From contig JAGCPA010000092.1 of NCBI GenBank assembly GCA_017642445.1, positions 26,372 to 90,371 on the forward strand: a DNA stretch of 64,000 bases. The letters are read 5' to 3'. Below are positions 26,464 through 36,402 of this stretch, piece by piece. Source of the stretch: Spirochaetia bacterium. Lineage in GTDB: Bacteria > Spirochaetota > Spirochaetia > CADAEX01. The notes beneath the pieces were generated by a model, which saw nothing but the letters and a program-made list of their open reading frames with translations, was not told the origin of the DNA and did not search any database. A program made the translations under genes and the position numbers. The first letter of the stretch is position 1. Each line of letters begins with the position of its first letter.

Positions 26464-27269
26464 ATGATCTCAGGATAATCTCAAAAAGAATAAGAAAAGA
26501 TATTTTATTAATGGGATTAAATACAGGTAATCAGGGTTCGCACCTTGGAGGTTCCTTGTCATTGGTTGAAATTATGGCAGTGCTCTACGCCAGGGTATTG
26601 AACTTGGAAGATTTCAATTCTGAAAGCCGGGATAGGGTGATTCTTAGTAAAGGCCATGGTGTTATGGCCCAATATGCTGCTATGAAAGAAAACAACCTTC
26701 TTAAAGAAGATCTTCTGACTTTTAAACAGGATGGCAGCAAGCTTCCAGCTCATCCATCATTATTGCATAATCTACCAGGAATAGAATTCGCCACAGGTTC
26801 ACTTGGACAAGGTTTATCTCTGGGAGTAGGCGTTGCCCTTGGCCTTAAGCGTAATAATAATGATAAATCAAAAGTTTATGTGGTCTTGGGTGATGGTGAG
26901 TGCAATGAAGGTTCTGTTTGGGAAGCTGCGATGTCTGCCGCACATTATAAACTAGATAATCTTATTGTCATTGTAGATAAAAATGGACTTCAATATGATG
27001 GAAAGACAGATGACGTTATGTCGATGGGTCTTCTTGATAAAAAATTTATGGCGTTCGGTTTTAAAGCAGTGTCGGTTGATGGACATAATGAGGAAGAAAT
27101 ATTGAATGCATTAAATATAGCACATGATAATCAGCCTATGGCAATAATTGCAAATACGATAAAAGGGAAAGGTGTTTCGTTTATAGAGAATGATAAAACA
27201 TGGCACAACAAGAGACTGACAAAAGAACAATATGAACAGGCTATAGCTGAAGTGGAGTTAGAACGATGA
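26460..27269 (+). CDS. Transketolase, N-terminal (thiamine-diphosphate-binding) subunit
   Basis: A 269-residue protein matching the first third of transketolase. It includes SKGHGVMAQYA, the GSLGQGLSLGVG turn and the ThDP/magnesium motif GDGECNEGSVWEA ending in the asparagine of DKNGLQ. Split transketolases work as two subunits and transfer a two-carbon ketol unit. Finding one inside an acyl-carrier operon is unusual; it may add a C2 unit to a sugar or to an aldehyde made by the LuxE/LuxC-like pair, or may only supply a sugar precursor. It overlaps the next gene by ATGA. Confidence 0.9.
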   Translation: MNDLRIISKRIRKDILLMGLNTGNQGSHLGGSLSLVEIMAVLYARVLNLEDFNSESRDRVILSKGHGVMAQYAAMKENNLLKEDLLTFKQDGSKLPAHPSLLHNLPGIEFATGSLGQGLSLGVGVALGLKRNNNDKSKVYVVLGDGECNEGSVWEAAMSAAHYKLDNLIVIVDKNGLQYDGKTDDVMSMGLLDKKFMAFGFKAVSVDGHNEEEILNALNIAHDNQPMAIIANTIKGKGVSFIENDKTWHNKRLTKEQYEQAIAEVELER

Positions 27270-28243
27270 TTGATTATACCCCTATTAATATGAAGATTTG
27301 GTCAAGACTTGGTTCTTCTGGGGCTTACGGAATAGCAGCCGTTGAGGTGGTGCAGAATAATCCTAATATAGTTTTTTTAACAGCAGATGTATGTTCTTTT
27401 TCTGGCCTGGATAGATTAAGCGAGAATTATCCGAAAAATTTTTATAATGTTGGTATTTCTGAACAAAATTTAATAGGAATTGCGGCAGGCCTTGCAAAAG
27501 AAGGGTTTATCCCATTTGTGTCAACTTATGCCGCCTTTGACAGTTTAAGGGCTGCCGATCAAATAAAAGTTAATATGGGATATATGAATTTACCAGTAAA
27601 AATAGTTGGTTTGACCTCAGGACTTTCGGTTGGAATTCTAGGACCCACTCATTTCTGCAACGAGGATATTGCTTTAATACGAAGCCTCCCTAATATCATA
27701 ATTATTTCTCCAGCTGATTGTACAGAAACAATCAAAGCAACGATTGCGTCGGCAAAGATTAATGCACCAGTATATTTGAGGCTTACTGGAGGAATTAATA
27801 ATCCCCCGGTTTATAAAAGCGATTATGATTTCGAGATTGGAAAAGCAATAACAATTAAAGATGGAAATGATATTGCAATTATTGCGACAGGCTCAATGGT
27901 TTTCAATTCTTTGTCTGCAGCAAAGCTTCTTGAAGAAGAAGGGATTAGTGTTAAAGTAGTTAATATGCATACTATTAAACCTTTAGATGTTGATGCTGTG
28001 AGAGAATGTTTTAACACAAAGCTTATTATAACAGTTGAAGAACATTCTGTTTATGGAGGACTGGGAAGTGCTGTTTCCGAAGTGGTTGCCATGTCCCCCA
28101 ACAGCCCTCCCCAAAGGATTTTAGGGTTGTCAGATGAGTATAAAGCAGCGGGCTCTTATACCTACCTGATTGATCAATATGAATTGAATCTTAATCAAAT
28201 AAAAGAAAAAATATTAAAAACTTATAAGGAGATTACAAAATGA
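27266..28243 (+). CDS. Transketolase, C-terminal subunit
   Basis: A 325-residue partner of the preceding gene. It contains the pyrimidine-binding domain with the catalytic glutamate in FYNVGISEQNLIGIAAGLA, followed by the C-terminal transketolase domain (IIATGSMVFNSL, TVEEHSVYGGLGSAV). Both halves needed for activity are therefore encoded together. It overlaps the second acyl carrier gene by ATGA, which ties ketol transfer to a carrier-bound substrate in expression at least. Confidence 0.9.
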   Translation: MIDYTPINMKIWSRLGSSGAYGIAAVEVVQNNPNIVFLTADVCSFSGLDRLSENYPKNFYNVGISEQNLIGIAAGLAKEGFIPFVSTYAAFDSLRAADQIKVNMGYMNLPVKIVGLTSGLSVGILGPTHFCNEDIALIRSLPNIIIISPADCTETIKATIASAKINAPVYLRLTGGINNPPVYKSDYDFEIGKAITIKDGNDIAIIATGSMVFNSLSAAKLLEEEGISVKVVNMHTIKPLDVDAVRECFNTKLIITVEEHSVYGGLGSAVSEVVAMSPNSPPQRILGLSDEYKAAGSYTYLIDQYELNLNQIKEKILKTYKEITK

Positions 28244-28482
28244 CAAATCTAGAGATTTATACAAAGGTATTTGTTGATACATTTGGAATTTCAGAAGAGG
28301 AGGCAAAGGTATTAAAATTTCAGGATATCAAGGCATGGGACTCTGTGGGACATATGGGGCTTATTGCAAACCTGGAAGAAGCTTTCAATATTATGATGGA
28401 GACCGATGATATCATCGACCTTAATTCTTTTGAGAAAGGAAAAGAACTATTAGCAAAATATGATATTGATTTTGCTAAGTAA
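28240..28482 (+). CDS. Acyl carrier protein, copy 2
   Basis: An 80-residue carrier protein with WDSVGHM as the attachment motif, serine at residue 35. It differs clearly from the ACP at 23626 (DSVGH against DSLSV), so the operon may use two distinct carriers. It lies two bases before the MBL-fold gene. Confidence 0.87.
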   Translation: MTNLEIYTKVFVDTFGISEEEAKVLKFQDIKAWDSVGHMGLIANLEEAFNIMMETDDIIDLNSFEKGKELLAKYDIDFAK

Positions 28483-28484
28483 AT

Positions 28485-29192
28485 ATGGATTTTTTTCATA
28501 TTGATGATTTAACAATATATCGGTCAGTCTATAAATATATTAATTCCAACATGTACATCCTTGTTGAGGAAGACAGGGCTTTTGTTGTTGATCCTCATGA
28601 GGATGTATATGCGATAAGTTTATTAGAAAAAGTAAAAAATGTAATTATACTACTGACCCATGAGCATACAGACCATACATCAGGTATATATTGGTTCCAG
28701 CAGAAATTTCCAAGTAAGCTTATTTGTACAAAAAAATGTTCGGATTATATTTCTTTGGAAGAAAATAGACGCCCCATCCTGATCAGCTTTATTCTTGAGG
28801 AGCAGGATAGGTTAAATGGGACAAATCTTCTTGAAGAATTTAAAAAACAATATGTTCCCCAAACATATAAAGCAGATATAACTTTTGAGGATAGCCTTAT
28901 AGAGCAATGGGGTAGCCATAAACTTGAGTTTTTTAAGGTTTTGGGGCACTCTCCGGGTTCCTGTGGTATAATTTTTGATAATAAGATTGCATTTATGGGG
29001 GATTCTTTGATGAAGGATTTACCTATAATTACCCGATTCCCCCGAGGAAACAAGAAAGTATATATAAACGAGACATTGCCATTCCTAGAACAGAAATTGA
29101 AAGAAGATATGATGATTATGCCAGGACATGGAAATCCTTTTTTATTGAGTGATATAATGAAAGGTGGAAAGATAAATGTGGAATTTAGATAA
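28485..29192 (+). CDS. Metallo-beta-lactamase fold hydrolase
   Basis: A 235-residue MBL-fold protein with a complete two-metal site: HEHTDH at residues 59-64, a histidine in VLGHSPGS, the bridging aspartate in FMGDSLM and a final histidine in MPGHGNP. In glyoxalase II-type members the substrate is a thioester, so release or editing of an acyl-carrier thioester is a sensible guess here. It overlaps the AMP-ligase gene by 17 bases. Confidence 0.82.
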   Translation: MDFFHIDDLTIYRSVYKYINSNMYILVEEDRAFVVDPHEDVYAISLLEKVKNVIILLTHEHTDHTSGIYWFQQKFPSKLICTKKCSDYISLEENRRPILISFILEEQDRLNGTNLLEEFKKQYVPQTYKADITFEDSLIEQWGSHKLEFFKVLGHSPGSCGIIFDNKIAFMGDSLMKDLPIITRFPRGNKKVYINETLPFLEQKLKEDMMIMPGHGNPFLLSDIMKGGKINVEFR

Positions 29193-30591
29193 ATATGGAC
29201 AAAATATAGCTGTAGTTACTGAAAATGGACAAAAAGTAACATACTCTGAATTTAATTCACACTGCAAAAATTTAACAATGAATATTCCATCTCGATGTCT
29301 TGTCTTTAACCTTTGCAGGAATGAAATCGGATCCTTGGTTGGTTATATTGGATTCTTAAACGCAAGAATAGTCCCTCTTATGCTAAAGGCAGACCTTGAT
29401 GATGAACTGCTTGGACATTGTCTTGAAACATATAAGCCAGATTATATTTATGTTCCTAAAGATCAGAAGTCAAGATTCTCGGATTATCGGTGTGTTTATG
29501 AAAAATTAGATTATGCACTTCTTAAAACCCCCTTTAATCACGAATATAAACTTTTTGATGACCTAGCACTGCTTTTGACAACATCTGGCTCTACGGGTAG
29601 TCCTAAGTTGGTTCGGCAGAGTTACAGAAACATAGAGGCCAATACAAAATCGATAGTGGAATACTTGAAGCTGGATTCGACAGAACGTCCAATCACAACT
29701 CTTCCTATGAACTATACATACGGTATTTCCATTTTAAATACCCATCTATGGGTGGGTGCTAGTATTATCCTGACCGAAAAGGGATTGATGCAAAAAGAAT
29801 TCTGGCAGCAGTTCAAAGAGTATGAGGCAACATCATTTGGGGGCGTTCCATATACATACGAGATGTTGGCGCGGCTTCGGTTCTTTATGATGAGTTTACC
29901 ATCTTTGCGGTACATGACCCAGGCAGGTGGAAAATTATCTCCAGAATTGCACGAAAAGTTTGCAGAATGGGCTTTAAAAAATGGAAAGAAGTTCATTGTT
30001 ATGTATGGACAGACAGAAGCTACTGCAAGAATGAGCTATTTGCCAGCAGAGAAGTCCTTGGAGAAATATGGATCAATGGGAATTGCAATTCCCAGAGGAA
30101 AGTTATCTCTTATAGATGTTGATGGCAAGACAATAACAGAGCCGGAAACGGTAGGCGAGCTGGTTTATGAAGGAGAAAACGTTACCCTTGGGTATGCTCA
30201 GTGCGGAGAAGATCTTTCTCTTGGGGATGAGCGGCATGGCAGGCTTATTACGGGAGATATGGCAAAGTTTGATAACGACGGCTTCTTCTATATTGTTGGA
30301 AGAAAAAAACGGTTTCTGAAAATATATGGAAACAGGGTTAATCTTGATGAGACCGAGCGGTTGATAAAAGCACATTTCCCAGAAATTGAATGTGCTTGTG
30401 CCGGAGTTGACGACAATATGAAGATTTTCATAACAGACGATTCTTATAAAGATAAGATAATTACTTTTATATCTGAGAAGACAGGATTAAACAGAGCTGC
30501 TTTCGGAGTTAGTGTCATAAGCGAGATTCCCAAGAATGAGGCTGGAAAAACATTATATAGTGAATTAGAGAAGACAATTGGAAAAGCTTAA
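29176..30591 (+). CDS. AMP-forming acyl/aryl ligase (ANL superfamily)
   Basis: A 471-residue adenylate-forming enzyme with the P-loop LTTSGSTGSPK, the YGQTEAT motif, ITGDMA and GRKKRFLKIYG hinge motifs and the C-terminal catalytic lysine in NEAGKTLY. It would activate a carboxylic acid as AMP ester and load it on a carrier protein or CoA. It has no fused carrier domain; the free acyl carriers in the operon are candidate partners. Confidence 0.87.
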   Translation: MWNLDKYGQNIAVVTENGQKVTYSEFNSHCKNLTMNIPSRCLVFNLCRNEIGSLVGYIGFLNARIVPLMLKADLDDELLGHCLETYKPDYIYVPKDQKSRFSDYRCVYEKLDYALLKTPFNHEYKLFDDLALLLTTSGSTGSPKLVRQSYRNIEANTKSIVEYLKLDSTERPITTLPMNYTYGISILNTHLWVGASIILTEKGLMQKEFWQQFKEYEATSFGGVPYTYEMLARLRFFMMSLPSLRYMTQAGGKLSPELHEKFAEWALKNGKKFIVMYGQTEATARMSYLPAEKSLEKYGSMGIAIPRGKLSLIDVDGKTITEPETVGELVYEGENVTLGYAQCGEDLSLGDERHGRLITGDMAKFDNDGFFYIVGRKKRFLKIYGNRVNLDETERLIKAHFPEIECACAGVDDNMKIFITDDSYKDKIITFISEKTGLNRAAFGVSVISEIPKNEAGKTLYSELEKTIGKA

Positions 30592-31246
30592 AATAATCAA
30601 CAATACTACAATTATAGAGGCCGATACTGCAGATGTTGTTTCTAAAGGCGATATTGTTAAAATATCTTTACCAACGTCCAACGAGAATGAGATTTTGATG
30701 TTCAATAATGGATTTAAGCTGGTGGAACGTACTATCCAGACCGATATTCATGTTTTGAAGATTGATTTGAATCTTGATAAACTAATCAGATTAAATGTGG
30801 AAGAAACAACCAAATATAAAAAGGAAATAGAAAATATTGCATTAAAGTCTTTTCCTTATGACAGAAGATTTCATCTGCGAATAAATTTTGATGATGAGGA
30901 TCTATTTGAGTCAATCATGAAAGAATGGATAGATGACTTGGAGTCTGTCTTGGTTGCTAAATTCAAAGATACTGTTGTGGGCTTTCTGGCATTGAAAGAA
31001 ACAGCAGAAGATACATTATTTGTTCATCTGGCTGCGGTTGACGAGAAGTATAGATTGACCGGGGCAGCCATGTCTCTTTATTCAAAAGCGGTTCAGATTG
31101 CAAAAGATAAGGGCTATAAAACACTTGAGGGGCGGATCAGCACAAGAAATACAGCTGTTATGAATCTATATTCATATTTTGATGCTCATTTTGAAAACCC
31201 TATAGATATTTACCTACGGGAATATGACAAGGAAAATCAACAATGA
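30578..31246 (+). CDS. GNAT family N-acyltransferase
   Basis: A 222-residue protein whose C-terminal half has the GNAT fold: a VGFLALKE strand, the acyl-CoA-binding LAAVDEKYRLTGAAMSLY region (Q/RxxGxG/A-like) and ISTRNTAVMNLY, the usual N-aa-N-LY helix. The first ~90 residues are less typical. It could acylate the 4-amino group of the dideoxy sugar made upstream, with acyl-ACP or acyl-CoA as donor, as WecD/FdtC-like enzymes do. The start is TTG 30578; no closer ATG exists in that frame. Confidence 0.78.
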   Translation: MEKLKIINNTTIIEADTADVVSKGDIVKISLPTSNENEILMFNNGFKLVERTIQTDIHVLKIDLNLDKLIRLNVEETTKYKKEIENIALKSFPYDRRFHLRINFDDEDLFESIMKEWIDDLESVLVAKFKDTVVGFLALKETAEDTLFVHLAAVDEKYRLTGAAMSLYSKAVQIAKDKGYKTLEGRISTRNTAVMNLYSYFDAHFENPIDIYLREYDKENQQ

Positions 31247-32319
31247 ATTTAGAAAAATTTCATGAAATTGAACCATATGGATTAAGCAAAACTGAAAAAG
31301 AAAAAATATTCTTTGACGAGATGCTTGCTTTGACAGAATATCATGCAAGTAAATGCAACGAGTATAACAATATTTTGTGTAAACTTGGTATTGATATAAA
31401 TTCCATTAAGAATATTGAAGAGATTCCTTATATTCCTGTCAGATTGTTTAAGATGTTTGACCTGAAAAGCATAACCGCTGAAGAAATCTTTAAGACAATG
31501 ACATCTTCCGGAACAACAGGCCAGTCTGTATCAAAAATATTTTTAAGTAAGGAAAATACACTTAATCAGACAAAGACATTGACCCATATTATTTCATCTT
31601 TCATCGGCAAGCAGAGATTGCCACTGCTTCTTCTGGATACTGAAATGGTAAAGAAAGACCGCAGCATGTTTTCTGCCCGCGGAGCTGGAATCATAGGGTT
31701 TACAACCTTTGGAAGAAATATAACCTATGCCCTTGATGAAAATATGCAGTTAGATATTAATAAGGTTGAGCAGTTTTTGGCAGAACATAATGACGAAACC
31801 ATCCTGATGTTTGGATATACATATATGATCTGGCAGTTTGTTGTCAAAGAACTGGAAAAACAGAACAAGCATTTTAATATTAAAAACGGAATTCTATTCC
31901 ATATCGGAGGCTGGAAAAAGCTTAAGGCCGAGGCAATTGATACAATATCATATAACAAACGCATCCAGTGTGTTCTGGGAAATGTTCATGTTTATAACTA
32001 TTATGGTATGGCAGAGCAGCTGGGTTCTGTATTTGTAGAGTGTGAACATGGTCATATGCATTGTTCAAATTATTCAGATATAATAATTCGTAAACCACAG
32101 GATTTCTCTGTTTGCCCAACGGGGGAAAGAGGACTTATTCAGTTGTTATCCGTTTTGCCATCCAGTTATCCAGGGCATTCTATTCTGACAGAAGATGAGG
32201 GAATTGTTCTTGGAGAAGATGATTGTCCTTGTGGAAGAAAGGGTAAATATTTCAAAATACTTGGACGCATTAAGAATGCAGAAATAAGAGGATGTTCAGA
32301 TACATATGAAAAACATTGA
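31243..32319 (+). CDS. LuxE-like acyl-protein synthetase
   Basis: A 358-residue protein related to LuxE, with the nucleotide-binding TSSGTTGQSVSK near residue 87 and the family's YNYYGMAEQLGS segment. LuxE-type enzymes adenylate a fatty acid and pass it to the LuxC reductase, which is encoded next with a 14-base overlap. There are no luciferase genes nearby, so light production is not implied; the pair is more likely to make an aldehyde or alcohol for glycan assembly. Confidence 0.85.
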   Translation: MNLEKFHEIEPYGLSKTEKEKIFFDEMLALTEYHASKCNEYNNILCKLGIDINSIKNIEEIPYIPVRLFKMFDLKSITAEEIFKTMTSSGTTGQSVSKIFLSKENTLNQTKTLTHIISSFIGKQRLPLLLLDTEMVKKDRSMFSARGAGIIGFTTFGRNITYALDENMQLDINKVEQFLAEHNDETILMFGYTYMIWQFVVKELEKQNKHFNIKNGILFHIGGWKKLKAEAIDTISYNKRIQCVLGNVHVYNYYGMAEQLGSVFVECEHGHMHCSNYSDIIIRKPQDFSVCPTGERGLIQLLSVLPSSYPGHSILTEDEGIVLGEDDCPCGRKGKYFKILGRIKNAEIRGCSDTYEKH

Positions 32320-33481
32320 ATATTTAATTGGCAATGATAATATTAATGTGAAACCACTGCAGACTTTCTCTCCCGAGGCATGTAGTTTTTTGAATGAATT
32401 GTCTTCTGTAATACTAAAATCTCCGGCAGCAAGACAGTATCCTGACTTGTCTGCAGTTGCATTCTGGTGCCGTAAGGCAAATATAGATAAGAAAAAGAGC
32501 ATTGTTAATGATTATAGCTGTCGCCTTGGCCGTGGGCTGTGTTTTCATATAGCACCTTCTAATATCCCGGTTAATTTTGCCTTCTCGTTCTTTTTCAGTC
32601 TGTTGTCAGGGAACGCAAACATTGTCCGGATTCCAAGTAAAGAGTTTGAACAAGTAAGTGTTCTAATTAGTTTTATTAAGGATGTGTTAGAAAAATACCC
32701 AGCAATCAAAGAGAGAACAGCATTTGTCAAATACGAGCGGGACAATGAGATTTCCGAGAGTTTCTCTATGATAGCAGATGCAAGAATGATTTGGGGTGGA
32801 GATAAGACGATAGAGATAATGAGGAATTTGAAAACAAAACCAAGGTGTATTGATATAACCTTTGCAGACAGATATTCAATTTGTATTATTGATGCAGAAA
32901 AAGTTTTATCCCTTGATGATGTAAAGTTGAAGCGACTGTCTGAGAATTTTTATAATGATACTTTTCTAATGGATCAGAATGCATGTTCTTCTCCCCAGAT
33001 GATTTATTGGGTCAATGATAATGAACAAGGACGCAGAATCTTCTGGAATGCCGTTGAGAAAACTGTAAAAAACAAATATCATCTTCAGGATGCCGTTTGT
33101 GTTGACAAGTATACAAAAGCCTGTGAGGATTCAATAAAAAGCGGCGATATCATTGATAAAATAATGTACGATGATAATTACCTTTACCGATGTGAAATCA
33201 AGGAGATTATCCCCAATGTTGAAAACTTAAGAGGGAAGTGTGGATATTTCTATGAATACTCCTTGAACGGTTTCAACAATCTGTTTGATGTTGTCGATTC
33301 AAAATATCAAACTATTACTTATTTCGGTATTGATCCAGAAAAGTTGTTACAGGCGGTTGTTGAAAACAAGCTTGTAGGAATAGATAGGATTGTTCCTATT
33401 GGAAAAGCAATGGATATAGATGCAATTTGGGATGGTCATAATCTTGTTGCAGAGCTATCAAGATTTATTAATATAGAATAA
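32306..33481 (+). CDS. LuxC-like acyl-CoA/acyl-protein reductase
   Basis: A 391-residue member of the LuxC family (aldehyde-dehydrogenase fold). The probable catalytic cysteine is in FLMDQNACSSPQ, matching the QxACSSP-type motif of LuxC. HIAPSNIPVNFAFSFFFSLL, LSGNANIVRIPSK and MIWGGDKTI are cofactor-domain segments. It would reduce an acyl group activated by the LuxE-like partner to an aldehyde using NADPH. It is the last gene of the tightly coupled acyl operon. Confidence 0.86.
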   Translation: MKNIEYLIGNDNINVKPLQTFSPEACSFLNELSSVILKSPAARQYPDLSAVAFWCRKANIDKKKSIVNDYSCRLGRGLCFHIAPSNIPVNFAFSFFFSLLSGNANIVRIPSKEFEQVSVLISFIKDVLEKYPAIKERTAFVKYERDNEISESFSMIADARMIWGGDKTIEIMRNLKTKPRCIDITFADRYSICIIDAEKVLSLDDVKLKRLSENFYNDTFLMDQNACSSPQMIYWVNDNEQGRRIFWNAVEKTVKNKYHLQDAVCVDKYTKACEDSIKSGDIIDKIMYDDNYLYRCEIKEIIPNVENLRGKCGYFYEYSLNGFNNLFDVVDSKYQTITYFGIDPEKLLQAVVENKLVGIDRIVPIGKAMDIDAIWDGHNLVAELSRFINIE

Positions 33482-33488
33482 AAAAGAT

Positions 33489-34433
33489 ATGTACATAGTT
33501 AACAAAATTGGTAATAGAAAAGTGGCAATTATTGGAGCCGGCTTTGTTGGTAGTTCTATTGCCTATGCTCTGGCATTACGAGATATTGCTAGAAAAATCG
33601 TCTTAGTAGATGTTGTTCAGGAAAAAGCTGCAGGAGAAGCTAAGGATATTCGGCATGGAATCCCTAACATGGGAACCGTTGATTTATATGCAGGTGATTA
33701 TTCAGACTGTAAAGATTGTGATTTAATTGTTATTACTGCTGGCCGTAACCGAAGAGACGGAGAATCCCGCCTTGATATGGCCAATGAGAATATAACAATA
33801 ATGAAAGATGTTATTACATCTATTAAACAATATTATACCAGAGGAGTTCTTCTAATTATCTCTAACCCTATAGATATTCTTGTTCAAAAAGTATCTGAAT
33901 GGATGGACCTTCCAAATGGAATGATAATGGGTTCTGGCTGCGTTCTTGATACTTCAAGATTTATCCGGTCAATTGCAGATTATGTTGGCTTGAGTACTGG
34001 TGTAGTCAGTGGTTATGTTGTAGGAGAACATGGAGATAGTCAGGTGCCGCTTTGGAGCAGCGTAAGGATTGGAGGCATCCCAATTCAAGAGTATTGTTCT
34101 GCATGCAATATTAAATGGAATGATGAGATTAAGAATAAAATTGCTTTGCAAACAAAGAAAATGGGAACAGAAATAATCAAGGCAAAAGGAAAGACTCATT
34201 ACGGAATTGCCACATGTGTTTGCTATTTAGCAGATGCAATTATTAATCAAAAGCCGACTATTGCATCGGTATGTTCTCCGCTTATGGGCGAGCATGGGGT
34301 AAGGGGGGTTTCTCTGTCTGTTCCTTCTGTAGTTGGAGCAGCTGGTGTTCAGCAGCGAATTCGGGAGCGTTGGGCTCCAGATGAATATAAAAAGTTTTTT
34401 GAATCTGTAGAACAGGTTAGAAATAGTCTTTAA
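33489..34433 (+). CDS. Lactate/malate dehydrogenase family protein with Arg at the specificity position
   Basis: A 314-residue NAD-dependent 2-oxoacid dehydrogenase. IGAGFVGSSIAYAL is the NAD site, NPIDIL and LDTSRFIRS give the substrate-binding Asn and Arg, and VGEHGDSQ holds the catalytic His181. By eye, TAGRNRRDGESR aligns with TAGANQKPGETR of classical L-lactate dehydrogenases. The residue at the Gln102 specificity position is then arginine (Arg88 here), the state that favours oxaloacetate/malate in this family. The enzyme may therefore use malate or another 2-hydroxy diacid. Its place between an acyl operon and rmlABCD is unusual. Confidence 0.82.
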   Translation: MYIVNKIGNRKVAIIGAGFVGSSIAYALALRDIARKIVLVDVVQEKAAGEAKDIRHGIPNMGTVDLYAGDYSDCKDCDLIVITAGRNRRDGESRLDMANENITIMKDVITSIKQYYTRGVLLIISNPIDILVQKVSEWMDLPNGMIMGSGCVLDTSRFIRSIADYVGLSTGVVSGYVVGEHGDSQVPLWSSVRIGGIPIQEYCSACNIKWNDEIKNKIALQTKKMGTEIIKAKGKTHYGIATCVCYLADAIINQKPTIASVCSPLMGEHGVRGVSLSVPSVVGAAGVQQRIRERWAPDEYKKFFESVEQVRNSL

Positions 34434-34456
34434 AATAAGGGGTGGAGGATTATTAA

Positions 34457-35335
34457 ATGAAAGGAATTATTCTTGCTGGAGGATCTGGAACAAGATTATA
34501 CCCTATTACAAAAGCAGTATCTAAACAACTTCTTCCAGTATATGACAAACCAATGGTTTATTATCCTTTGTCGGTTTTGATGCTGGCAGGAATAAAAGAT
34601 ATTCTAATTATTTCAACCAGAAGCGACTTGTTCCTGTATGAGAAACTTCTTGGCAGTGGTGAGAATCTGGGCATGAATTTCCAGTATAAGGTTCAGGATA
34701 CTCCTCGTGGACTCGCTGATGCTTTTATTATAGGCAAAGACTTTATTGGGCAGGATTCTGTTGTGATGATATTAGGTGACAATATCTTCTATGGACAGGG
34801 GTTGCCAACCATATTAAGGCAAGGTCGCGAAACAGTTGAAAAAACAAATAATGCAGTAATATTCGGCTATTTTGTAAAAGATCCAACAGCATATGGAGTT
34901 GTCGAGTTTGATGATAGTTGGAAAGCTATTTCTATAGAGGAGAAACCTTCCAAACCGAAATCTAATTATGCAGTTCCCGGATTATACTTCTATCCTAATG
35001 ATGTTATCCAAAAAGCAGAAAACACTAAACCTTCAGCCAGAGGTGAAATAGAAATAACCTCAATAAACAATGACTATATAGCAGAAAATAAGCTTAAGGT
35101 TCAACTCTTGGGGCGTGGTTTTGCTTGGCTTGATACAGGAACTTATGATGGTCTTTTGGAGGCTTCAAATTATGTAGCTACAATTCAGAAGCGACAGGGT
35201 CTTTATGTTTCCTGTATTGAGGAAATTGCATATCGCAAAAAATGGATATCTAAAGAACAGTTGTTGAATTTGGCAGCTGGTTATAAAACAGATTATGGTA
35301 CATATTTAAAGTATATTGCAGAGTATTTATCATGA
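34457..35335 (+). CDS. rmlA: Glucose-1-phosphate thymidylyltransferase
   Basis: A 292-residue enzyme making dTDP-glucose from dTTP and glucose-1-phosphate. It has the signature [21 protein letters not shown], written GGSGTRLYP at residues 8-16, and the internal [11 protein letters not shown] and [10 protein letters not shown] motifs. Length fits RmlA (~290). GGAGG at 34444-34448 gives a strong ribosome-binding site. It opens a standard rmlABCD set for dTDP-L-rhamnose and may also supply dTDP-4-keto-6-deoxyglucose to the 2,3-dehydratase upstream. Confidence 0.97.
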   Translation: MKGIILAGGSGTRLYPITKAVSKQLLPVYDKPMVYYPLSVLMLAGIKDILIISTRSDLFLYEKLLGSGENLGMNFQYKVQDTPRGLADAFIIGKDFIGQDSVVMILGDNIFYGQGLPTILRQGRETVEKTNNAVIFGYFVKDPTAYGVVEFDDSWKAISIEEKPSKPKSNYAVPGLYFYPNDVIQKAENTKPSARGEIEITSINNDYIAENKLKVQLLGRGFAWLDTGTYDGLLEASNYVATIQKRQGLYVSCIEEIAYRKKWISKEQLLNLAAGYKTDYGTYLKYIAEYLS

Positions 35336-36402
35336 AGTACAATAACATCCTTATTACTGGTGGAGCTGGCTTTATTGGCAGCAACTTAATACGCTATATT
35401 TTTGAGAAAACCGATTTTGATGGACGAATAATCAATCTTGACAAGTTGACTTATGCTGGAAACCCGTTGAATATTGTTGATATTGAGAAAAAAGAGAAGG
35501 GAAAGAGGTATTTTTTTGAGCATGGCGATATCTGCAATTTTGACAATAATGTACGTATATTCAAGCAATATGATATAGACGCAGTCATCCATCTGGCGGC
35601 AGAGAGCCATGTGGATAGAAGCATACTTGGCCCGGGAGAGTTCATTCAGACCAATATTAATGGTACATTTTCTTTACTTGAGGCTTGTCGTTCTGTTTGG
35701 AAGGATAGAAAAGATGTACGGTTCCACCATGTCAGCACAGATGAGGTCTTTGGTAGCCTTGGCTCGACAGGCTATTTTACAGAAACAACACCATATTACC
35801 CCCGGAGTCCATACAGCTCCTCAAAGGCTTCCAGCGATCATTTGGTAAGGGCTTATTTTCATACATATGGTTTGCCTATTACTCTTACCAATTGTTCAAA
35901 TAATTATGGATCATACCAGTTCCCAGAAAAGCTTATTCCTGTAATGATTTATAATATGCGGGACAGAAAACCGCTTCCAGTTTATGGCGACGGAAAAAAT
36001 ATCAGGGATTGGCTCTATGTTGAAGATCACAACAGTGCAGTTTGGACTGTTCTTCAGAATGGAAAAGTTGGAGATAGTTACAATATTGGTGGTGAGAATG
36101 AGTGGGAAAATATCAAGTTGGTGAACACCCTATGCGAGATATTTGCCCAGGATACAGGTGCTGACGAAGCAGAAATAAAGGGACTTATAACCTTTGTAAA
36201 GGATAGGCCAGGGCATGACCGCCGTTATGCTATAGATTGTTCAAAACTTAAAAAAGAGCTTGGCTGGAAACAGTCGGTAGATTTTGGACAGGGGCTTAGA
36301 AAGACTGTACAATGGTATTTGGAAAATATTAAATGGGCAGAATCTATCCGTTCTGGAGAATATCTTAAATGGATAGAAAAGAACTATGTTAATAGGAAAT
36401 AA
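35332..36402 (+). CDS. rmlB: dTDP-glucose 4,6-dehydratase
   Basis: A 356-residue extended [12 protein letters not shown] is the NAD site, VSTDEVFG the catalytic Thr-Asp-Glu, and [10 protein letters not shown] the YxxxK pair; [15 protein letters not shown] is diagnostic of RmlB. The ATG overlaps the rmlA stop. It makes dTDP-4-keto-6-deoxyglucose for the rhamnose branch. Confidence 0.97.
   Translation: MKYNNILITGGAGFIGSNLIRYIFEKTDFDGRIINLDKLTYAGNPLNIVDIEKKEKGKRYFFEHGDICNFDNNVRIFKQYDIDAVIHLAAESHVDRSILGPGEFIQTNINGTFSLLEACRSVWKDRKDVRFHHVSTDEVFGSLGSTGYFTETTPYYPRSPYSSSKASSDHLVRAYFHTYGLPITLTNCSNNYGSYQFPEKLIPVMIYNMRDRKPLPVYGDGKNIRDWLYVEDHNSAVWTVLQNGKVGDSYNIGGENEWENIKLVNTLCEIFAQDTGADEAEIKGLITFVKDRPGHDRRYAIDCSKLKKELGWKQSVDFGQGLRKTVQWYLENIKWAESIRSGEYLKWIEKNYVNRK

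Noticed and set aside
31243..33481. Bioluminescence (lux) operon
   Set aside because: Only LuxE- and LuxC-like genes occur; no luxA, luxB or luxD is present, and the neighbours are glycan and acyl-carrier genes.
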